From positions 38,940-102,939 of the forward strand of contig NW_017803842.1 of assembly GCF_001625305.1 (NCBI RefSeq): a DNA stretch of 64,000 nucleotides, given 5' to 3'. The translations under genes were made by a program, and so were the position numbers. This document shows positions 45,388 to 58,100 of the stretch, in pieces. The stretch comes from Branchiostoma belcheri (lineage: Eukaryota > Chordata > Leptocardii > Amphioxiformes > Branchiostomatidae). The notes beneath the pieces are model-generated. The model was not told the origin of the DNA, searched no databases, and saw only the letters and a list, made by a program, of their open reading frames with translations. The number at the start of each line of letters is the position of its first letter. Within the stretch, counting starts at the first letter, position 1.

Positions 45388-48220
45388 TCACTTCTTGCTG
45401 ACCGTCTGTATGACCCATTTCATGCCCTCCTGTAAAAAAAATCATCCTTGTTTAAAAATCTTACATGGGCAGCATATGATATCCAGAACATGCTAAAGTA
45501 AAGATCCAATCACACTAAATAAAACTAAAACAAGACCTACCACTTTTTTTTTCAAACACGTAAACCCAAGATGGCCCCCCAAAAAAAACAAATATTCAAC
45601 CTACCTCCACGCCCTCACCAGACATGGCAGAACATGCCTGGATCTGCCACGTACGCCGTATCGAGCCCAGTCCCAGGCCTTCGGAAATCTCGGAGGCTGC
45701 CGCAGCATTGAACAGGTCCTGCTTGTTGGCGAAAATGAGCATGGGCACACCCGCCAACTTGTCTTCTTCTAACAACTCTGCCAGTTCCTACACAGTAAAG
45801 TAAGGCAAGGGTCAAACTGATACATGCAAAGGCAACAGCCAGTTTCAGGGTAAGGACTCCTGTACAGTGATTTGGACCCCCCATGCTGTAATCTGGGCCC
45901 CTACACTGTCTTCCTATATACTAGTATACCTGCATAGGGGTGTTGTTACAACATCAGCAACATACATTATGCTCAGACACTGCAAAAGGGAAAGTTGTTG
46001 TTAGAATAACTTAAAATGAAAACAAAAAAACTTACCTCTCCTGTTTCCTCAAACCGCTTGCGATCTGCACTGTCTATCACATAGATCTGTGAGGAAGAAA
46101 CAAGTGCTATCAATTGATTTTGTGACAAAAGGGCAAAGAAGCATTTTAAGTTTGGCTTTGAAATATAAGTAGCACTTAATGCAATGTTCACACATTCTTA
46201 AATAATGATACATACCAGGATATCAATGTTCTCAAAATAGTTCTTCCAGTATGGTCTGATCTTTCTCTGACCTAGGGAAAAGACAAATCTTGTTAGTCTT
46301 TGTGTCAACAGTCATTTAGGGAATATTAAACCCATAATCTGTGAATTGTGTGTAATGTCAACTCTCATAATTCTGCCAGGTAAGTTAAGACTATGGGAAA
46401 AAGAAGTAAATCTAATAAAGAGATTTACCTCCAATGTCCCACACATTGAGCCTGAAGCCTGATGATTGCACACTCTTGATGTTGAAGCCCTGAAAAGTAA
46501 ATAATATGTCATAAGCAACAGTCAACTAGCAATAGAATTCACAATAAAACCATTTAACATATGTACATCATGTGGAGTGTGCAGGCAGGTATAGCCACTA
46601 TCACAAGAAATTATGGTAATTAAAATTTAGTATAAGTATATTAAGTATAATATGCAAATACACATAAATTTCCCTGTGCTAAAAATATCACCTGCATCTG
46701 CAGGTGATATTTGGTAAATCTAGCTGTACAGCTTTTTTTTTACGCTAACAACACTCAACCTGCAAACACCAACCAGTAGAACCCAAACTGCTTTGAATTC
46801 TTCATAGCAGCTCCCTGTTATATTTTTTAGCAAATTACAAGATACTACCAGGAACATTGTCTTCTGATGGTATGAATGGGACAGAAAATGAGTAGTGCAA
46901 GACTTTCTGGAACATTGTACAAGGTACTGTCACAAAAAAATAAAAGGTGTCCAGTCCTGGAATTGTCTCACATACCTGTGTGGGGGTGATATGGGAGATA
47001 TCTTCTGATGCTAAGTGCTTTAGTAGAGTTGTCTTGCCGGCATTGTCAAGTCCGAGGAGAAGAATTTTCAGCTCCTTCTCAGGATTGCTCTTCAGCTTAC
47101 GCAGAAGGGCAAGAAGACCCTGGGAACAAGAACATCCATGATCATGTGACAGCTGTAGACAACTAGTCCTGTACTGATTTAACCTTGAACCCACTAAGGT
47201 AGCCATTTGGCACCAAATTTATATTTGTTATGGGATAGGACAGCAGGGAAATGGTTAATGCAAATTAGACAACATCTCCTTCTAATCATGTTGGCTTAGT
47301 GAAGTACTAGTTAGTACAAATACAAACAATGATACACTTGCTGATAGGATTTAAACCAAGTACATGTTGTACTCTAAGTTCATTTATTTTCTCAGGGATA
47401 AATTTTGCTGATTTTCGTTGTGAAGGTTCCATTTGAAACATTTCTGTGGTACTGAGTAGTACAGTGTGAATGCAAATGAGCTACAGTACAGGAAAAGTAC
47501 TGTTTGCTGTCATGGGGAATTAAACAAGACAGAAAAGTGGATGACAATTACACAGTGCTTCCCTGAACAATCAGTAACCATGGTAACCATAAAAACAAGA
47601 TCAACAACAGATCCTCACTCCTGTCAAACAGGTTTGCCTAATTGACACCTGACAAAGAAAGAGTTACACATACATACCTAAAGGATATCTTGCTAATCAA
47701 TGTAAATGTGAGTTACAGTACATGCATTTCAAAGTTATGCATACAGTAATCTCCAAGCAGATGTTGGTTGGAATTTACTTGTAATTTTTTAAGCTCTTGA
47801 CTATTAATTTCGGGTTGGTGGAGTCCAGTCCCTGTAGCCAAGCAATCAGAAAACATTACGACCTTCCAAATGCTGGGAGATGATCATACAGTTCAGATGT
47901 ATCATATGAATCATATGTAACTTAAAGTTAATATGTAATGCAATATAATATAGAGGCATGACTTAATAGTTGTCAGTTTGTGACAGGCTATAGGTTTACC
48001 ACATTCTAGAAGAAGATATTATTATGATTGGCTGTTAGATATACATCGAAGTCTGCATTAGAAGTCTAGTCTATAAGCGACAACCATTCAAAAGATTATG
48101 TTAAGGTTTTGGAGCAGGTGCTGACGTCTGTCGATTTTTTTTTCCTTTTTTATAACGTTTAGAATTTTTAACCCATTAAAATTGCTGAGCTAAGAAAAGA
48201 AAGACCCACCAACATACCAT
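45388..48220 (-). CDS. ARL3: ADP-ribosylation factor-like protein 3
   Basis: Seven exons on the minus strand join in frame: 48220-48218 (the ATG alone, then donor GTATGT), 47119-46976, 46489-46429, 46271-46216, 46086-46036, 45787-45605, 45429-45388. The product is about 179 residues, against 182 recalled for human ARL3. It starts [12 protein letters not shown]. The P-loop is GLDNAGKT (24-31), switch 2 WDIGGQ (66-71), the specificity box NKQD (126-129) and SA (158-159). [15 protein letters not shown] and [15 protein letters not shown] are ARL3 signatures. ARL3 is the GTPase that releases lipidated cargo from UNC119 and PDE6D carriers in cilia. It stands head to head with the sideroflexin gene. 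The second copy of its first exon at 53774-53776 has lost the donor GT. Confidence 0.95.
46683..46712. other. Perfect 14-bp-arm hairpin
   Basis: AAATATCACCTGCA is followed by TC and then by its exact reverse complement. It lies in the ARL3 intron between exons 2 and 3. Confidence 0.85.
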
Positions 48221-48318
48221 GGGTCTCCCGATGTCTTTCGGGAACAAACTACTGAGATGTTGAAGCCCAGATTTAAATTCTAACAAATTCTGGCATACTT
48301 TTTTGGCACGATAGAAGC

Positions 48319-48579
48319 ATGGCACCACGAGAATTTATCGACATCCTAGAAAAAATATCAGGTGATAGTCGATTTGTTGTAAAACCATGCCCTTTCGGGA
48401 GTTACCATGTGTGCGTTGATGAATCCAGGCCTGCTCTATGTCCCAAAAATATAAGTCTACCTCAAACAATCACACAATATAGAAGAAAACATAAGAAAAC
48501 TTACCATTTTTTTCACGATCTAGCGCTTCCTCCAAGCGGTAATGTTACTATGCCAATGACGTCACATCGCAGTGAATGA
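48319..48579 (+). CDS. Small open reading frame, 86 residues, unknown
   Basis: An unspliced frame with a good start context (AGCATGG) begins MAPREFIDILEKISGDSRF, contains CPFGSYHVCVDESRPALCP and a basic patch (YRRKHKKTYHFFHDLALPP), and ends HRSE. The second block copy (53875-54135) is intact and differs at a single base in 261 (Ser to Cys). There is no signal peptide or membrane segment. I recognise no family. It could be a genuine microprotein or simply part of the sideroflexin leader. The low divergence extends past the stop, so conservation alone does not prove coding. Confidence 0.35.
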   Translation: MAPREFIDILEKISGDSRFVVKPCPFGSYHVCVDESRPALCPKNISLPQTITQYRRKHKKTYHFFHDLALPPSGNVTMPMTSHRSE

Positions 48580-49157
48580 TGGGATATTAACATCACGCAG
48601 GGTTTGAACTCTAAACCTTAACCTTTATCAACCTTTACAGTTGTGGCAATGAGTTTACTAAGTAATATAATAAATGTCAGAAATTACAATATAGAACCAT
48701 TTTAATCAATTTAAAGACCATTGTATATGATAATAAGACAATATTGCAACTTTTTCCCAGGATGCAGTTCGCAGTTGTTGAACCTCGCGCAACCTTTGAC
48801 CTACTTTAGAAAAGAGACGTGGCGCGTAGTAGGGTCTTGTTTTGAAATTAAAATCCAACATTTGAAAGAGATTCCAAGACAAATCAAGGTACGTTTTCTT
48901 ATATCTGTATGTAGGAGACAATATTCGACTTAGTCTGACTAGTGTTTGCGTCTTTTCGCAGTGGCACAGTCGTTTTCTGGGTTGCGCGGGTGTTTAGAGT
49001 TTGTGACGAAGAACTAGTTCTGACCGGTTGTTGTTTGGATACCTGCGCATTTTTTGCGCAATGACTTTTGATAATCATAAATTGAATGCACATTCATAGA
49101 AAATGTCCGTAGCGAAAGTATACCTGTGTGTAAGACTATAAATGTGCTACAAATTTA

Positions 49158-49851
49158 CATTAAAGTCACTCTATGTAGTTTTTTGACAATACAAAAAGTA
49201 TATTTTTTATTCTTTTCTTTACATAGTACATTGGCTTAACCCATTAGTATTCCAAAATTATACTCCACAGCAAAAAATACAACATCCTTGCTCCTTAGAA
49301 GCTTAGAAAACTGTGAATGATCTTCTATTCAACCTCTGGCCAAACCACACATATGGTATTGTCCACTCCCAGTGGTTTGACCTACATCCCAGTGGGGTGT
49401 CGGTTGATAGCTTACCAGTTTCTGAAATACCTAATCGTTTACCAGCTTTTTTATCTCTTTTGAAGGGATAATGACCACAGTTTATTCATGCCCAACAAAA
49501 TACTCTAAGTTGATAATTATATTCCACCTCATGTGAAAGATATTAGTTTTTTCTAAGGAGGGTAATACTATATCTTGTGACATCTGCCCCTGTCTATCAA
49601 GCCTGGCATGCCCGGGCCAATTAGCCACCCCAGGGGGCAACCCCTGTATGTTGTTGTTGTTGTCCTTAGCAAACCGGTGGCACCGGGAACTGAAGAAGGA
49701 CTGTTTGAATGGACAAAATATACGAAAAAAATGTGAAATAATGACACAAATGTGTTGAAAAGTGATAGTAACTGCTAATAACACCGAAATTTAGTATAAT
49801 TAGAATATTACAATTTTTTGCGCAAAAAACTACATAGAGTGCCTTTAAATG
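49158..49851. mobile_element. Inverted-repeat element present in one block only
   Basis: The left end CATTAAAGTCACTCTATGTA followed by GTTTTTTG is mirrored by CAAAAAACTAC followed by ATAGAGTGCCTTTAAATG on the right. TA lies on both flanks. The corresponding place in the right block, near 54698-54712, lacks the whole 0.69-kb piece. The interior has no transposase frame. Confidence 0.75.
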
Positions 49852-50354
49852 TATATGATCATGAGGCCACATGACAGTCAGATTGCTAACCCTTAGAAGC
49901 AAGAATGACCCGCCCACGGCCCCGCCCACTGGTCATGATTTATACGTCATCCCAAGGGAGTGGAATGTTGTTGTCTGTGTGACTGAGTGTGTAGTGTGTG
50001 CGCCTGTGCGTGTTTCTTCACTTCCCAATAGATACAAAATTGCAGCTTTGGGTCATTACATGTAAGAGTAAATTAGAGTAGAGCACGGAAATAATACAGA
50101 AGTATATATATTATGTCCTTAAATAGAGTAGTTCTCTTTGGCAGGGTAGGAAGATTTCTTACAGTTGGTGTTGTGCTTCTCTTTACTGAATGGTTAAAAA
50201 GGGCTGAAGCTTGCCACCACCGATTGATTCCATGATTTGTGCATGTTACTAACATGATTATCCTTAATGGTTAATGATGTGGTTCATGGTGACTAAATTG
50301 CTACTTGCTCAATCCAGTTTCAGTAGGGAGATTTTAACCTCCTTGGTTTCAACC

Positions 50355-53300
50355 ATGACTGCAAGTTCCGAGATGCCCAGAATTGACTTGGACCGGCCCA
50401 GATGGGACCAGTCCACCTTCATAGGCCGGCTGAAGCACTTTGCCAACCTGACAGACATGAGGACAGTGTTGAGCAGTGATGCCAAGCTAAACCAAGCCAG
50501 AGACCTGGTCACAAATTACAGGTAGGGCCTAGGGGGAAAATGTTGTGTTTCTGGTTTCCCAACAGAACCTTTGTCTGACCTTTTGACCTCGTGTAATTCT
50601 GCCTGCCAATCTTCCCCCACCCACATGATACCAACCTACCTTGTCTGGAGATGTCAACAGATACAGAAACCCACAGCTAGCTCTGCCACCCAAAACAAGA
50701 CATGATGTACCTCTGTACCTACATAAAAAATGTTACGTATATTTTACTCCATCTCCACAGACTAGGTTCTACACCACCTGGCACGACGGAGGAGCAGCTG
50801 TGGTATGCCAAGAAGCTGTACGACTCCGCCTTCCACCCGGACTCAGGCGAGCTGCAGAACGTGATTGGTCGGATGTCCTTCCAGGTGCCAGGTGGCATGC
50901 TCATCACGGGCTTCATGCTGCAATTCTATAGGTCAGTTCAAGTCATGTGATGCCAGGTTGAAAAAATGAATTAAATAGAAGACTTTTACTTCACCACAAG
51001 GAAATATTATCAAACATCCTGTGCTGCTGTTACTATTAATTTGTTTTAAATTCTCATGTTTGTTTATTATAGGACAGTACCAGCTGTTGTATTCTGGCAG
51101 TGGATTAACCAGTCCTTCAACGCTCTGGTCAACTATACCAACAGGAATGCAGCATCTGCAATAACAACCAAGTATGTAAAATGACAGATGTCTCAGGTAC
51201 ACTAACCATTTAAAAGGGAACTTCACATTTAAACCCATTTGAAACTTTCTGTTAAGTTTTATGTTACATGTAGTTTTGGTGAAGTTGAAGACCTATTTTT
51301 CAAGGAAGACCTTTTTTTCTCATACATTGTATTTAAGAAATGTAATATTCGCGCTAAATGCCTTCCTGTACAATTATGGAGGTGTGTAAGACTTAAGGAG
51401 CTTTTTTTTTCACTTTGGCTAATTTGATTTTCAGTGTCCCTGTAAAGTTTGTTAGAAACATATAGATTTAGATATTTTCTTTCTCCCAGACAGATTGGTA
51501 CGGCATACGCCAGTGCGACCACAGCAGCTGTAGCAGTGTCTGTGGGCCTTAACTCTCTCACAGCGGTAAACACTTATATACTGAGATTTTCTACATGTAT
51601 TATATTTAGGAAAAGGTGAGGCATCAGGAACTGTAGTACAACCATAATTACCTGCAATATTGACAGTGACAACGTTTATACTGATGCTGTCTTTTATCTC
51701 AGACAATGAAATCAGTGTACGTAGTCAGTTAAATTTTCCAACTTACCATTTTCAATGATTAAAAAGTCAGAAACAGATTCAACTCTTATCATTTAAAAAT
51801 CTTTTAATAGAGATGCTTTATATGATATATGTATATGTAACGTTATATAATACAAAATTACTTTACTCTAACATTGACCAGAATGTTATAGGCAGATCAC
51901 GAAGTTCAGTTGTATTGTCAAACAAACCAAACCAAAACAGATTATTTGTTGTTGGACTTATGTTTTTTTCTAAAGTCGTTGATATGCATATATAAGCCAT
52001 CTCATTGCTGTTTATGTTGACTGCAGAGAGCTCCACAGCTGCTGCAGCGTTACGTGCCATTTGCAGCAGTGGCAGCAGGAAACTTTGCCAATATACCACT
52101 CATGAGACAAAGGTAAGGACAGCTTTTGGAGCTCATGTTGGAATTCCAGTTGTGGACTACAACAGCTAGTAGATTATCCTGTAGTCTCTTTGAAAAATAT
52201 GAAGGATTGAGTTGTTCATTGGTACCAGTGATGTCACCTCCCACAGCCTAATTGCACCCGGTCAGATTACTAGACACTGCAGTATATAGATTTCTTGACG
52301 ATACTGTGTGAAGGTGCTTGAGCTAGACAACTTTTTCCATATATGGATGTACATTCTCATACGGACAGAGATTGTTTTAGACAATTTGTGATGAGCAGAT
52401 AGATGTGTAGTATTTAGTGACCCACTGCTGTCTTTTTCTCATGACAGAGAACTCATGAATGGCATTGTAGTTACTGATGGCAATGGGAATGAACTAGGAA
52501 AGTCCAAGGTAAGAACCAAGTATCAGTTAACTATACACACATAAACTGAGACTACATATTTTCAAGATGAAGAGTAGCGGTAACATATTTTATTAATTAA
52601 ATAGAAGTCAGAGAATAGAGTTTGGAATGATGGAAGGAGTGGCCTTTAATAATTCTTGAATGTAGACTAAGATATGAATTAGATAAATGTAGGAATGTTT
52701 CTGAATCTATTTTCTTTAACTTTCCTTTCCTAATTACCCCCAGAAAGTATTTTTAAACAGGCCTTTCTTCTAATTCCTTCCTTCAGAAAGCAGCAAAAAA
52801 GGGAATTTTCCAAGTGTTTGTGTCCAGAGTGTCCATGGCTGCACCTGGAATGTGTAAGTAATATTCTAATGTGTACTAATGGTACATCTATGTACCTGTT
52901 TCAAGGTTCTGGCTCAATGTAAATATCAAATGTAAATATTCATGGTAGTCCTATATAATAAAGTTGAAAAAGAAATTTATAGCTAAGAAACAACAGTAAA
53001 GAGGTGAGAAAGTTTAAATGGTTTCCTGGCCAACATTTCCTTTTCTTTCGAAATTAAAAGTTGACACAATGTACAAGGAGCTCTTGTACATTGGAAGCAT
53101 GGTACATGTACATATAGAACTGAGTATTATTGTTACAGTATTTCTTTCTTTGTGTTCAGTACTGTGTCCTGTCATCATGCAGAAAATGGAGAGGTACACA
53201 TGGATGCAGGTAAAGTATATAGGTATATTTTTTAGAAAAGGGATTAAAAAAACAATTCTTGTCATCAAGTGTGCATGTATGTGTATGTGTATGCATATAC

Positions 53301-53697
53301 ATGTATGCATATCAATTCCACTTAAACTACACACACACACATGCACACATATACACACGCACTGTGCTTATGTTGGATTGGTATGTTACATGTATGTGAT
53401 GCTATTACTATTTCCCCATGCAGAGAATACAGTTCCTTCATGCCCCCATACAAGTCATGTTGGTTGGATGCTTGTGAGTGCCATACTTGCTTTTCAGAAT
53501 GTATTTCACAATTCATCTGAACTTGTGTATTTATAGCAGCTTCAGAATGGATATTGATCTATGTGTACTACTAGTATTTGTTTCAAGGGTTTCTGAATAG
53601 AATGTTTTGTCCAGTCAAGTGATGTGCAACTTTGTTCTTTTGAATCCAGCCTTGTGTTTATGGTGCCAACGGCCTGTGCATTATTCCCGCAAAGAGC
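50355..53697 (+). CDS. SFXN2: Sideroflexin-2-type protein, left copy (last exon missing)
   Basis: Ten coding exons: 50355-50521, 50761-50931, 51073-51171, 51490-51565, 52027-52112, 52448-52508, 52787-52853, 53160-53209, 53424-53473, 53650-53697. The gap cuts off the final exon. The translation follows the family throughout: [102 protein letters not shown] and LHAPIQVML point to SFXN2 rather than SFXN1/3. Sideroflexins are multi-pass inner mitochondrial membrane carriers; SFXN1 moves serine, and SFXN2 is linked to mitochondrial iron and heme. It is best read as one allele of the gene completed at 55180-59486. Confidence 0.88.
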
Positions 53698-53737
53698 GTA
53701 TGTCACTTTCTTATGCTTTGACAGTATATATATATAT

Positions 53738-53757
53738 NNNNNNNNNNNNNNNNNNNN
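53738..53757. other. Assembly gap (20 N)
   Basis: Twenty undetermined bases lie exactly between the two sideroflexin blocks. Confidence 0.99.
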
Positions 53758-53773
53758 AGACCCACCAACATAG

Positions 53774-53776
53774 CAT
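53774..53776 (-). pseudogene. Second copy of ARL3 exon 1, donor lost
   Basis: The minus-strand ATG and its leader are as at 48218-48220, but the base after it is C instead of G (plus-strand g at 53773), turning the donor GTATGT into CTATGT. The rest of ARL3 is missing on this copy because of the gap 16 bases away. It is either an allele that cannot splice normally or a base error at a contig end. Confidence 0.6.
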
Positions 53777-53874
53777 GGGTCTCCCGATGTCTTTCGGGAA
53801 CAAACTACTGAGATGTTGAAGCTCAGATTTAAATTCTAGCAAATTCTGGCATAATTTTTTGGCACGATAGAAGC

Positions 53875-54135
53875 ATGGCACCACGAGAATTTATCGACAT
53901 CCTAGAAAAAATATCAGGTGATAGTCGATTTGTTGTAAAACCATGCCCTTTCGGGAGTTACCATGTGTGCGTTGATGAATCCAGGCCTGCTCTATGTCCC
54001 AAAAATATATGTCTACCTCAAACAATCACACAATATAGAAGAAAACATAAGAAAACTTACCATTTTTTTCACGATCTAGCGCTTCCTCCAAGCGGTAATG
54101 TTACTATGCCAATGACGTCACATCGCAGTGAATGA
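53875..54135 (+). CDS. Small open reading frame, second copy
   Basis: Same 86-codon frame as 48319-48579 with one substitution (Cys in KNICLPQ). It is intact in both copies. Function unknown; see the first copy. Confidence 0.33.
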   Translation: MAPREFIDILEKISGDSRFVVKPCPFGSYHVCVDESRPALCPKNICLPQTITQYRRKHKKTYHFFHDLALPPSGNVTMPMTSHRSE

Positions 54136-55179
54136 TGGGATATTAACATCACGCAGGGTTTGAACTCTAAACCTTAACCTTTATCAACCTTTACAGTTGT
54201 GGCAATGAGTTTACTAAGTAATATAATAAATGTCAGAAATTACAATACAGAACCATTTTAATCAATTTAAAGACCAATGTATATGATAATAAGACAATGT
54301 TGCAACTTTTTCCCAGGATGCAGTTCGCAGTTGTTGAACCTCGCGCAACCTTTGACCTACTTTAGAAAGAGACGTGGCGCGTAGTTGGGTCTTGTTTTGA
54401 AATTAAAATCCAACATTTTAAAGAGATTCCACGACAAATCAAGGTACGTTTTCTTATATTTGTATGTAGGAGACAATTGTTAAGTATATTCGACTTAATC
54501 TGACTAGTGTTTGCGTCTCTTCGCAGTGGCACAGTCGTTTTCTGGGTTGCGCGGCTGTTTAGAATTTGTGACGAACTAGTTCTGACCGGTTGTTGTTTGG
54601 ATACCTGCGCATTTTTTTGTGCAATGACTTTTGATAATCATAAATTGAATGCACATTCATAGAAAATGCCCGTAGCGAAAGTATATCTGTCTGTAAGACA
54701 TTGAAATGTACTATGAGGCCATATATGACAGTCAGATTGCTAACCCTTAGAAGCAAGAATGACCCGCCCACGGCCCCGCCCACTGGTCATGATTTATACG
54801 TCATCCCAAGGGTGTGGAATGTTGTTGTCTGTGTGACTGCGCGCGTTTCTTCACTTCCCTTATAGATACAAAATTGCAGCTTTGGGTTATTACATATGTA
54901 AGAGTAAATTAGAGTAGAGCAAGGACATTATACAGAAGTATATGTCCTTGAGTAGAGTAGTTCTCTTTGGCAGGGTAGGAATATTTCTTCCAGTTGGTGC
55001 TGTGCTTCTCTTTACTGAATGGTTATAAAGGGGTGAAGCTTGCCATCACTGATTGATTCCATGATTTGTGCATGTTACGAACATGATTATCCTTAAGGGT
55101 TAATGATATGGTTCATGGTGACTAAATTGCTACTTGCTCAATCCAGTTTCAGCAGGGAGATTTTAACCTCCTTGGAGAC

Positions 55180-58100
55180 ATGACTGCAAGTTCCGAGATG
55201 CCCAGAATTGACTTGGACCGGCCCAGATGGGACCAGTCCACCTTCGTAGGCCGGCTGAAGCACTTTGCCAACCTGACAGACATGAGGACAGTGTTGAGCA
55301 GTGATGCAAAGCTAAACCAAGCCAGAGATCTGGTCACAAATTACAGGTAGGGCCTAGGGGAAAATGTTGTGTTTCTGGTTTCCCAACAAACCTTTGTCTG
55401 ACCTTTTGACCTCATGTAATTCTGCCTGCCAATCTTCCCCCACCCACATGATATCAACCTACCTTGTCTGGAGATGTCAACAGATACAGAAACCCACAGC
55501 TAGCTCTGCCACCCAAAACAAGACATGTACCTCTGTACCTCTGTACCTACATCTAGAATTGAATAAAAAAATGTTACATATATTTTACGACATCTCCACA
55601 GACTAGGTTCTATGCCACCTGGCACGACGGAGGAGCAGCTGTGGTATGCCAAGAAGCTGTACGACTCCGCCTTCCACCCGGACTCAGGCGAGCTGCAGAA
55701 CGTGATTGGTCGGATGTCCTTCCAGGTGCCAGGTGGAATGCTCATCACGGGCTTCATGCTGCAATTCTATAGGTCAGTTCAAGTCATGTGATGCTGGGTT
55801 GAAAAGATGATGTAAATAGAAGACTTTTGCTTCACCCCAAGGGAATACATGTATTGTCAAACACCCTCTGCAGCACTGTGCTGCTGTCACTTTTGATTTT
55901 TAAAATCTTATGTCTGTTTATTATAGGACAGTACCAGCTGTTGTATTCTGGCAGTGGATTAACCAGTCCTTCAATGCTCTGGTCAACTATACCAACAGGA
56001 ATGCAGCATCTGCAATAACAACCAAGTATGTAAAATGACAGATGTCTCAGGTACACTAACCATCTAAAAGGGAACTTCACCATTTGAAACTTTCTGTTAA
56101 GTTTTATATTACATGTAGTTTTGGTAAAGTTGAAGACCTATTTTTCAAGGAAGTTTTTTTTCTCACATTTGAAGAAATGTAATACATGTATTCTAGCTAA
56201 ATGCATTCCTGTACAATTACAGAGGAGTGTAAGACTTCAGGAACATTTTTTTTTTACTTTGGCTAATTTAATTCTCAGTTTGTTAGAAAAATATAGATTT
56301 AGATATTTTCTTTCTCCCAGACAGATTGGTACAGCATATGTCAGTGCGACCACAGCAGCTGTAGCAGTGTCTGTGGGCCTTAACTCTCTCACAGCGGTAA
56401 ACACTTATATACTGAGATTTTCTACATATGTGTTGTATTTAGGAAAAGGCAAGGCATCAGGAACTGTAGCACAACCATAATTATCTGCAATATTGATAGT
56501 GACAACTTTTTATACTGATGCTCTCTTTCATGTAGGACAATGAAATCAGTGTAGTCAGTTAAATTTTCCAACTTACCATTTTCAATGAATTAAAAGTCAG
56601 AAACAGATTCAACTCTTATCGTTTAAAAATCTTTTAATAGAGATACTGTATATGATATATATATGTAACGTTATATAATACAAAATTACTTTATGCTAAC
56701 ATTGACCAGAATGTTATAGGCAGATCACGATTTTCAGTTGTATTCTCAAACAAACCAAACCAAAACAGATTATTTGTTGTTGGACTTCTCCAATGTTATT
56801 TTATAAAGTCGTTGATATGCATATATAAGCCATCTGATTGGCTATGGTTTATTTTGACTGCAGAGGGCACCACAGTTGCTGCAGCGTTACGTGCCATTTG
56901 CAGCAGTGGCTGCAGGAAACTTTGCCAATATACCACTCATGAGACAAAGGTAAGGACAGCTTTTGGAGCTCATGTTGGAATTCCAGTTAAAGTTGTGGAC
57001 TACAACAGCTAGTAGATTATCCTGTAGTCTCTGAAAAATGTAAAGAGTTGAGTTGTTCATTGGTACCAGTGATGTCATCTCCCACAGCCTAATTGCACCT
57101 AATCAGGTTACTAGTAGACACTGCAGTAAATAGAATTCTTAAAGATGATACAGTGTGAAGGTGCTTGAGCTAGACAACTTTTTCCATATATGGATGTACA
57201 TTCTCATACCAACAGAGATGGTTTTAGACAATTGTGATGAGTAGATAGATGTGTAGTATACAATTAGGGTGTGTAATCCACTGCTGTCTTTTTCTCGTGA
57301 CAGAGAACTCATGAATGGCATTGTAATTACTGATGGAAATGGGAATGAACTAGGAAAGTCCAAGGTAAGAACCATCAGTTAACTATACACATACAAACTG
57401 AGACTACATATTTTCAAGATAAAGAGTAGCCGTAACATTTCTTATGAATGAAGTAGAAGTCAGAGAATAGAGTTTGGAATAATGGAAGGAGAGACTAAGA
57501 TATGAATTAGATAAATTCAGGAATGTTTCTGAATCTATTTTTTAAACTCTTCTCAGTGTTCGAAATACCTGTCTGCAGTCTGCAATTTGCAGATAGATTT
57601 TCAAGATTGCAGAAGAAAAATTTATACAATCTGCAATTTTGCAGCAGGAAAAATTGGCACTTGGGATTTGGTGCTCTTGGCCCCAAGGACAGACAACACT
57701 TATAAGCTCCTGTTCTGAAACAACAGGAGCTTCTTCACTAATTTACATCAACCTTGTCTTGACTTGTTTATCTTTTGTTTCCTTGTGGACTTCAACAAAT
57801 TTGTCTTCACTAATTTGCAATCAATCAATAGTTCATGCTTATAAATTTAAACTTGCAAGATTGTAGTATGGAGGCTTGTGTATTTGCAGAAAGTATTTCC
57901 AAATTGCAGAACAAAATTTTGACTCTTCTGCAATATTGCAGAGCACTGAAAAAAAGTATTTCGACCACTGCTTCTTTACTAATGAATTACCCCCAGGAAG
58001 TATTATTAAACAGGCCTTTCTTCTAATTCCTTCCTGTGACTCTTTAGAAAGCAGCAAAAAAGGGAATTTTCCAAGTGTTTGTGTCCAGAGTGTCCATGGC

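Larger units (their letters stand above)
48221..50354. promoter_or_regulatory. Shared upstream region of ARL3 and sideroflexin
   Basis: Two divergent genes begin from this 2.1-kb interval, so it very likely holds a bidirectional promoter. A possible sideroflexin 5' UTR exon ends at the donor AATCAAG|GTACGT (48888/48889), present in both block copies. The sideroflexin start exon begins after the acceptor at 50323. Also inside are a small open frame (48319-48579) and an inserted element (49158-49851). Confidence 0.5.
48202..53737. repeat. 5.5-kb duplicated block, left copy
   Basis: The block covers the ARL3 first exon, the shared upstream region and sideroflexin exons down to the second-last. 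It recurs at 53758-59027 with a few per cent differences, one 0.69-kb insertion found only here and one 0.42-kb insertion found only in the right copy. Both block ends coincide with the 20-N gap. Confidence 0.88.
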
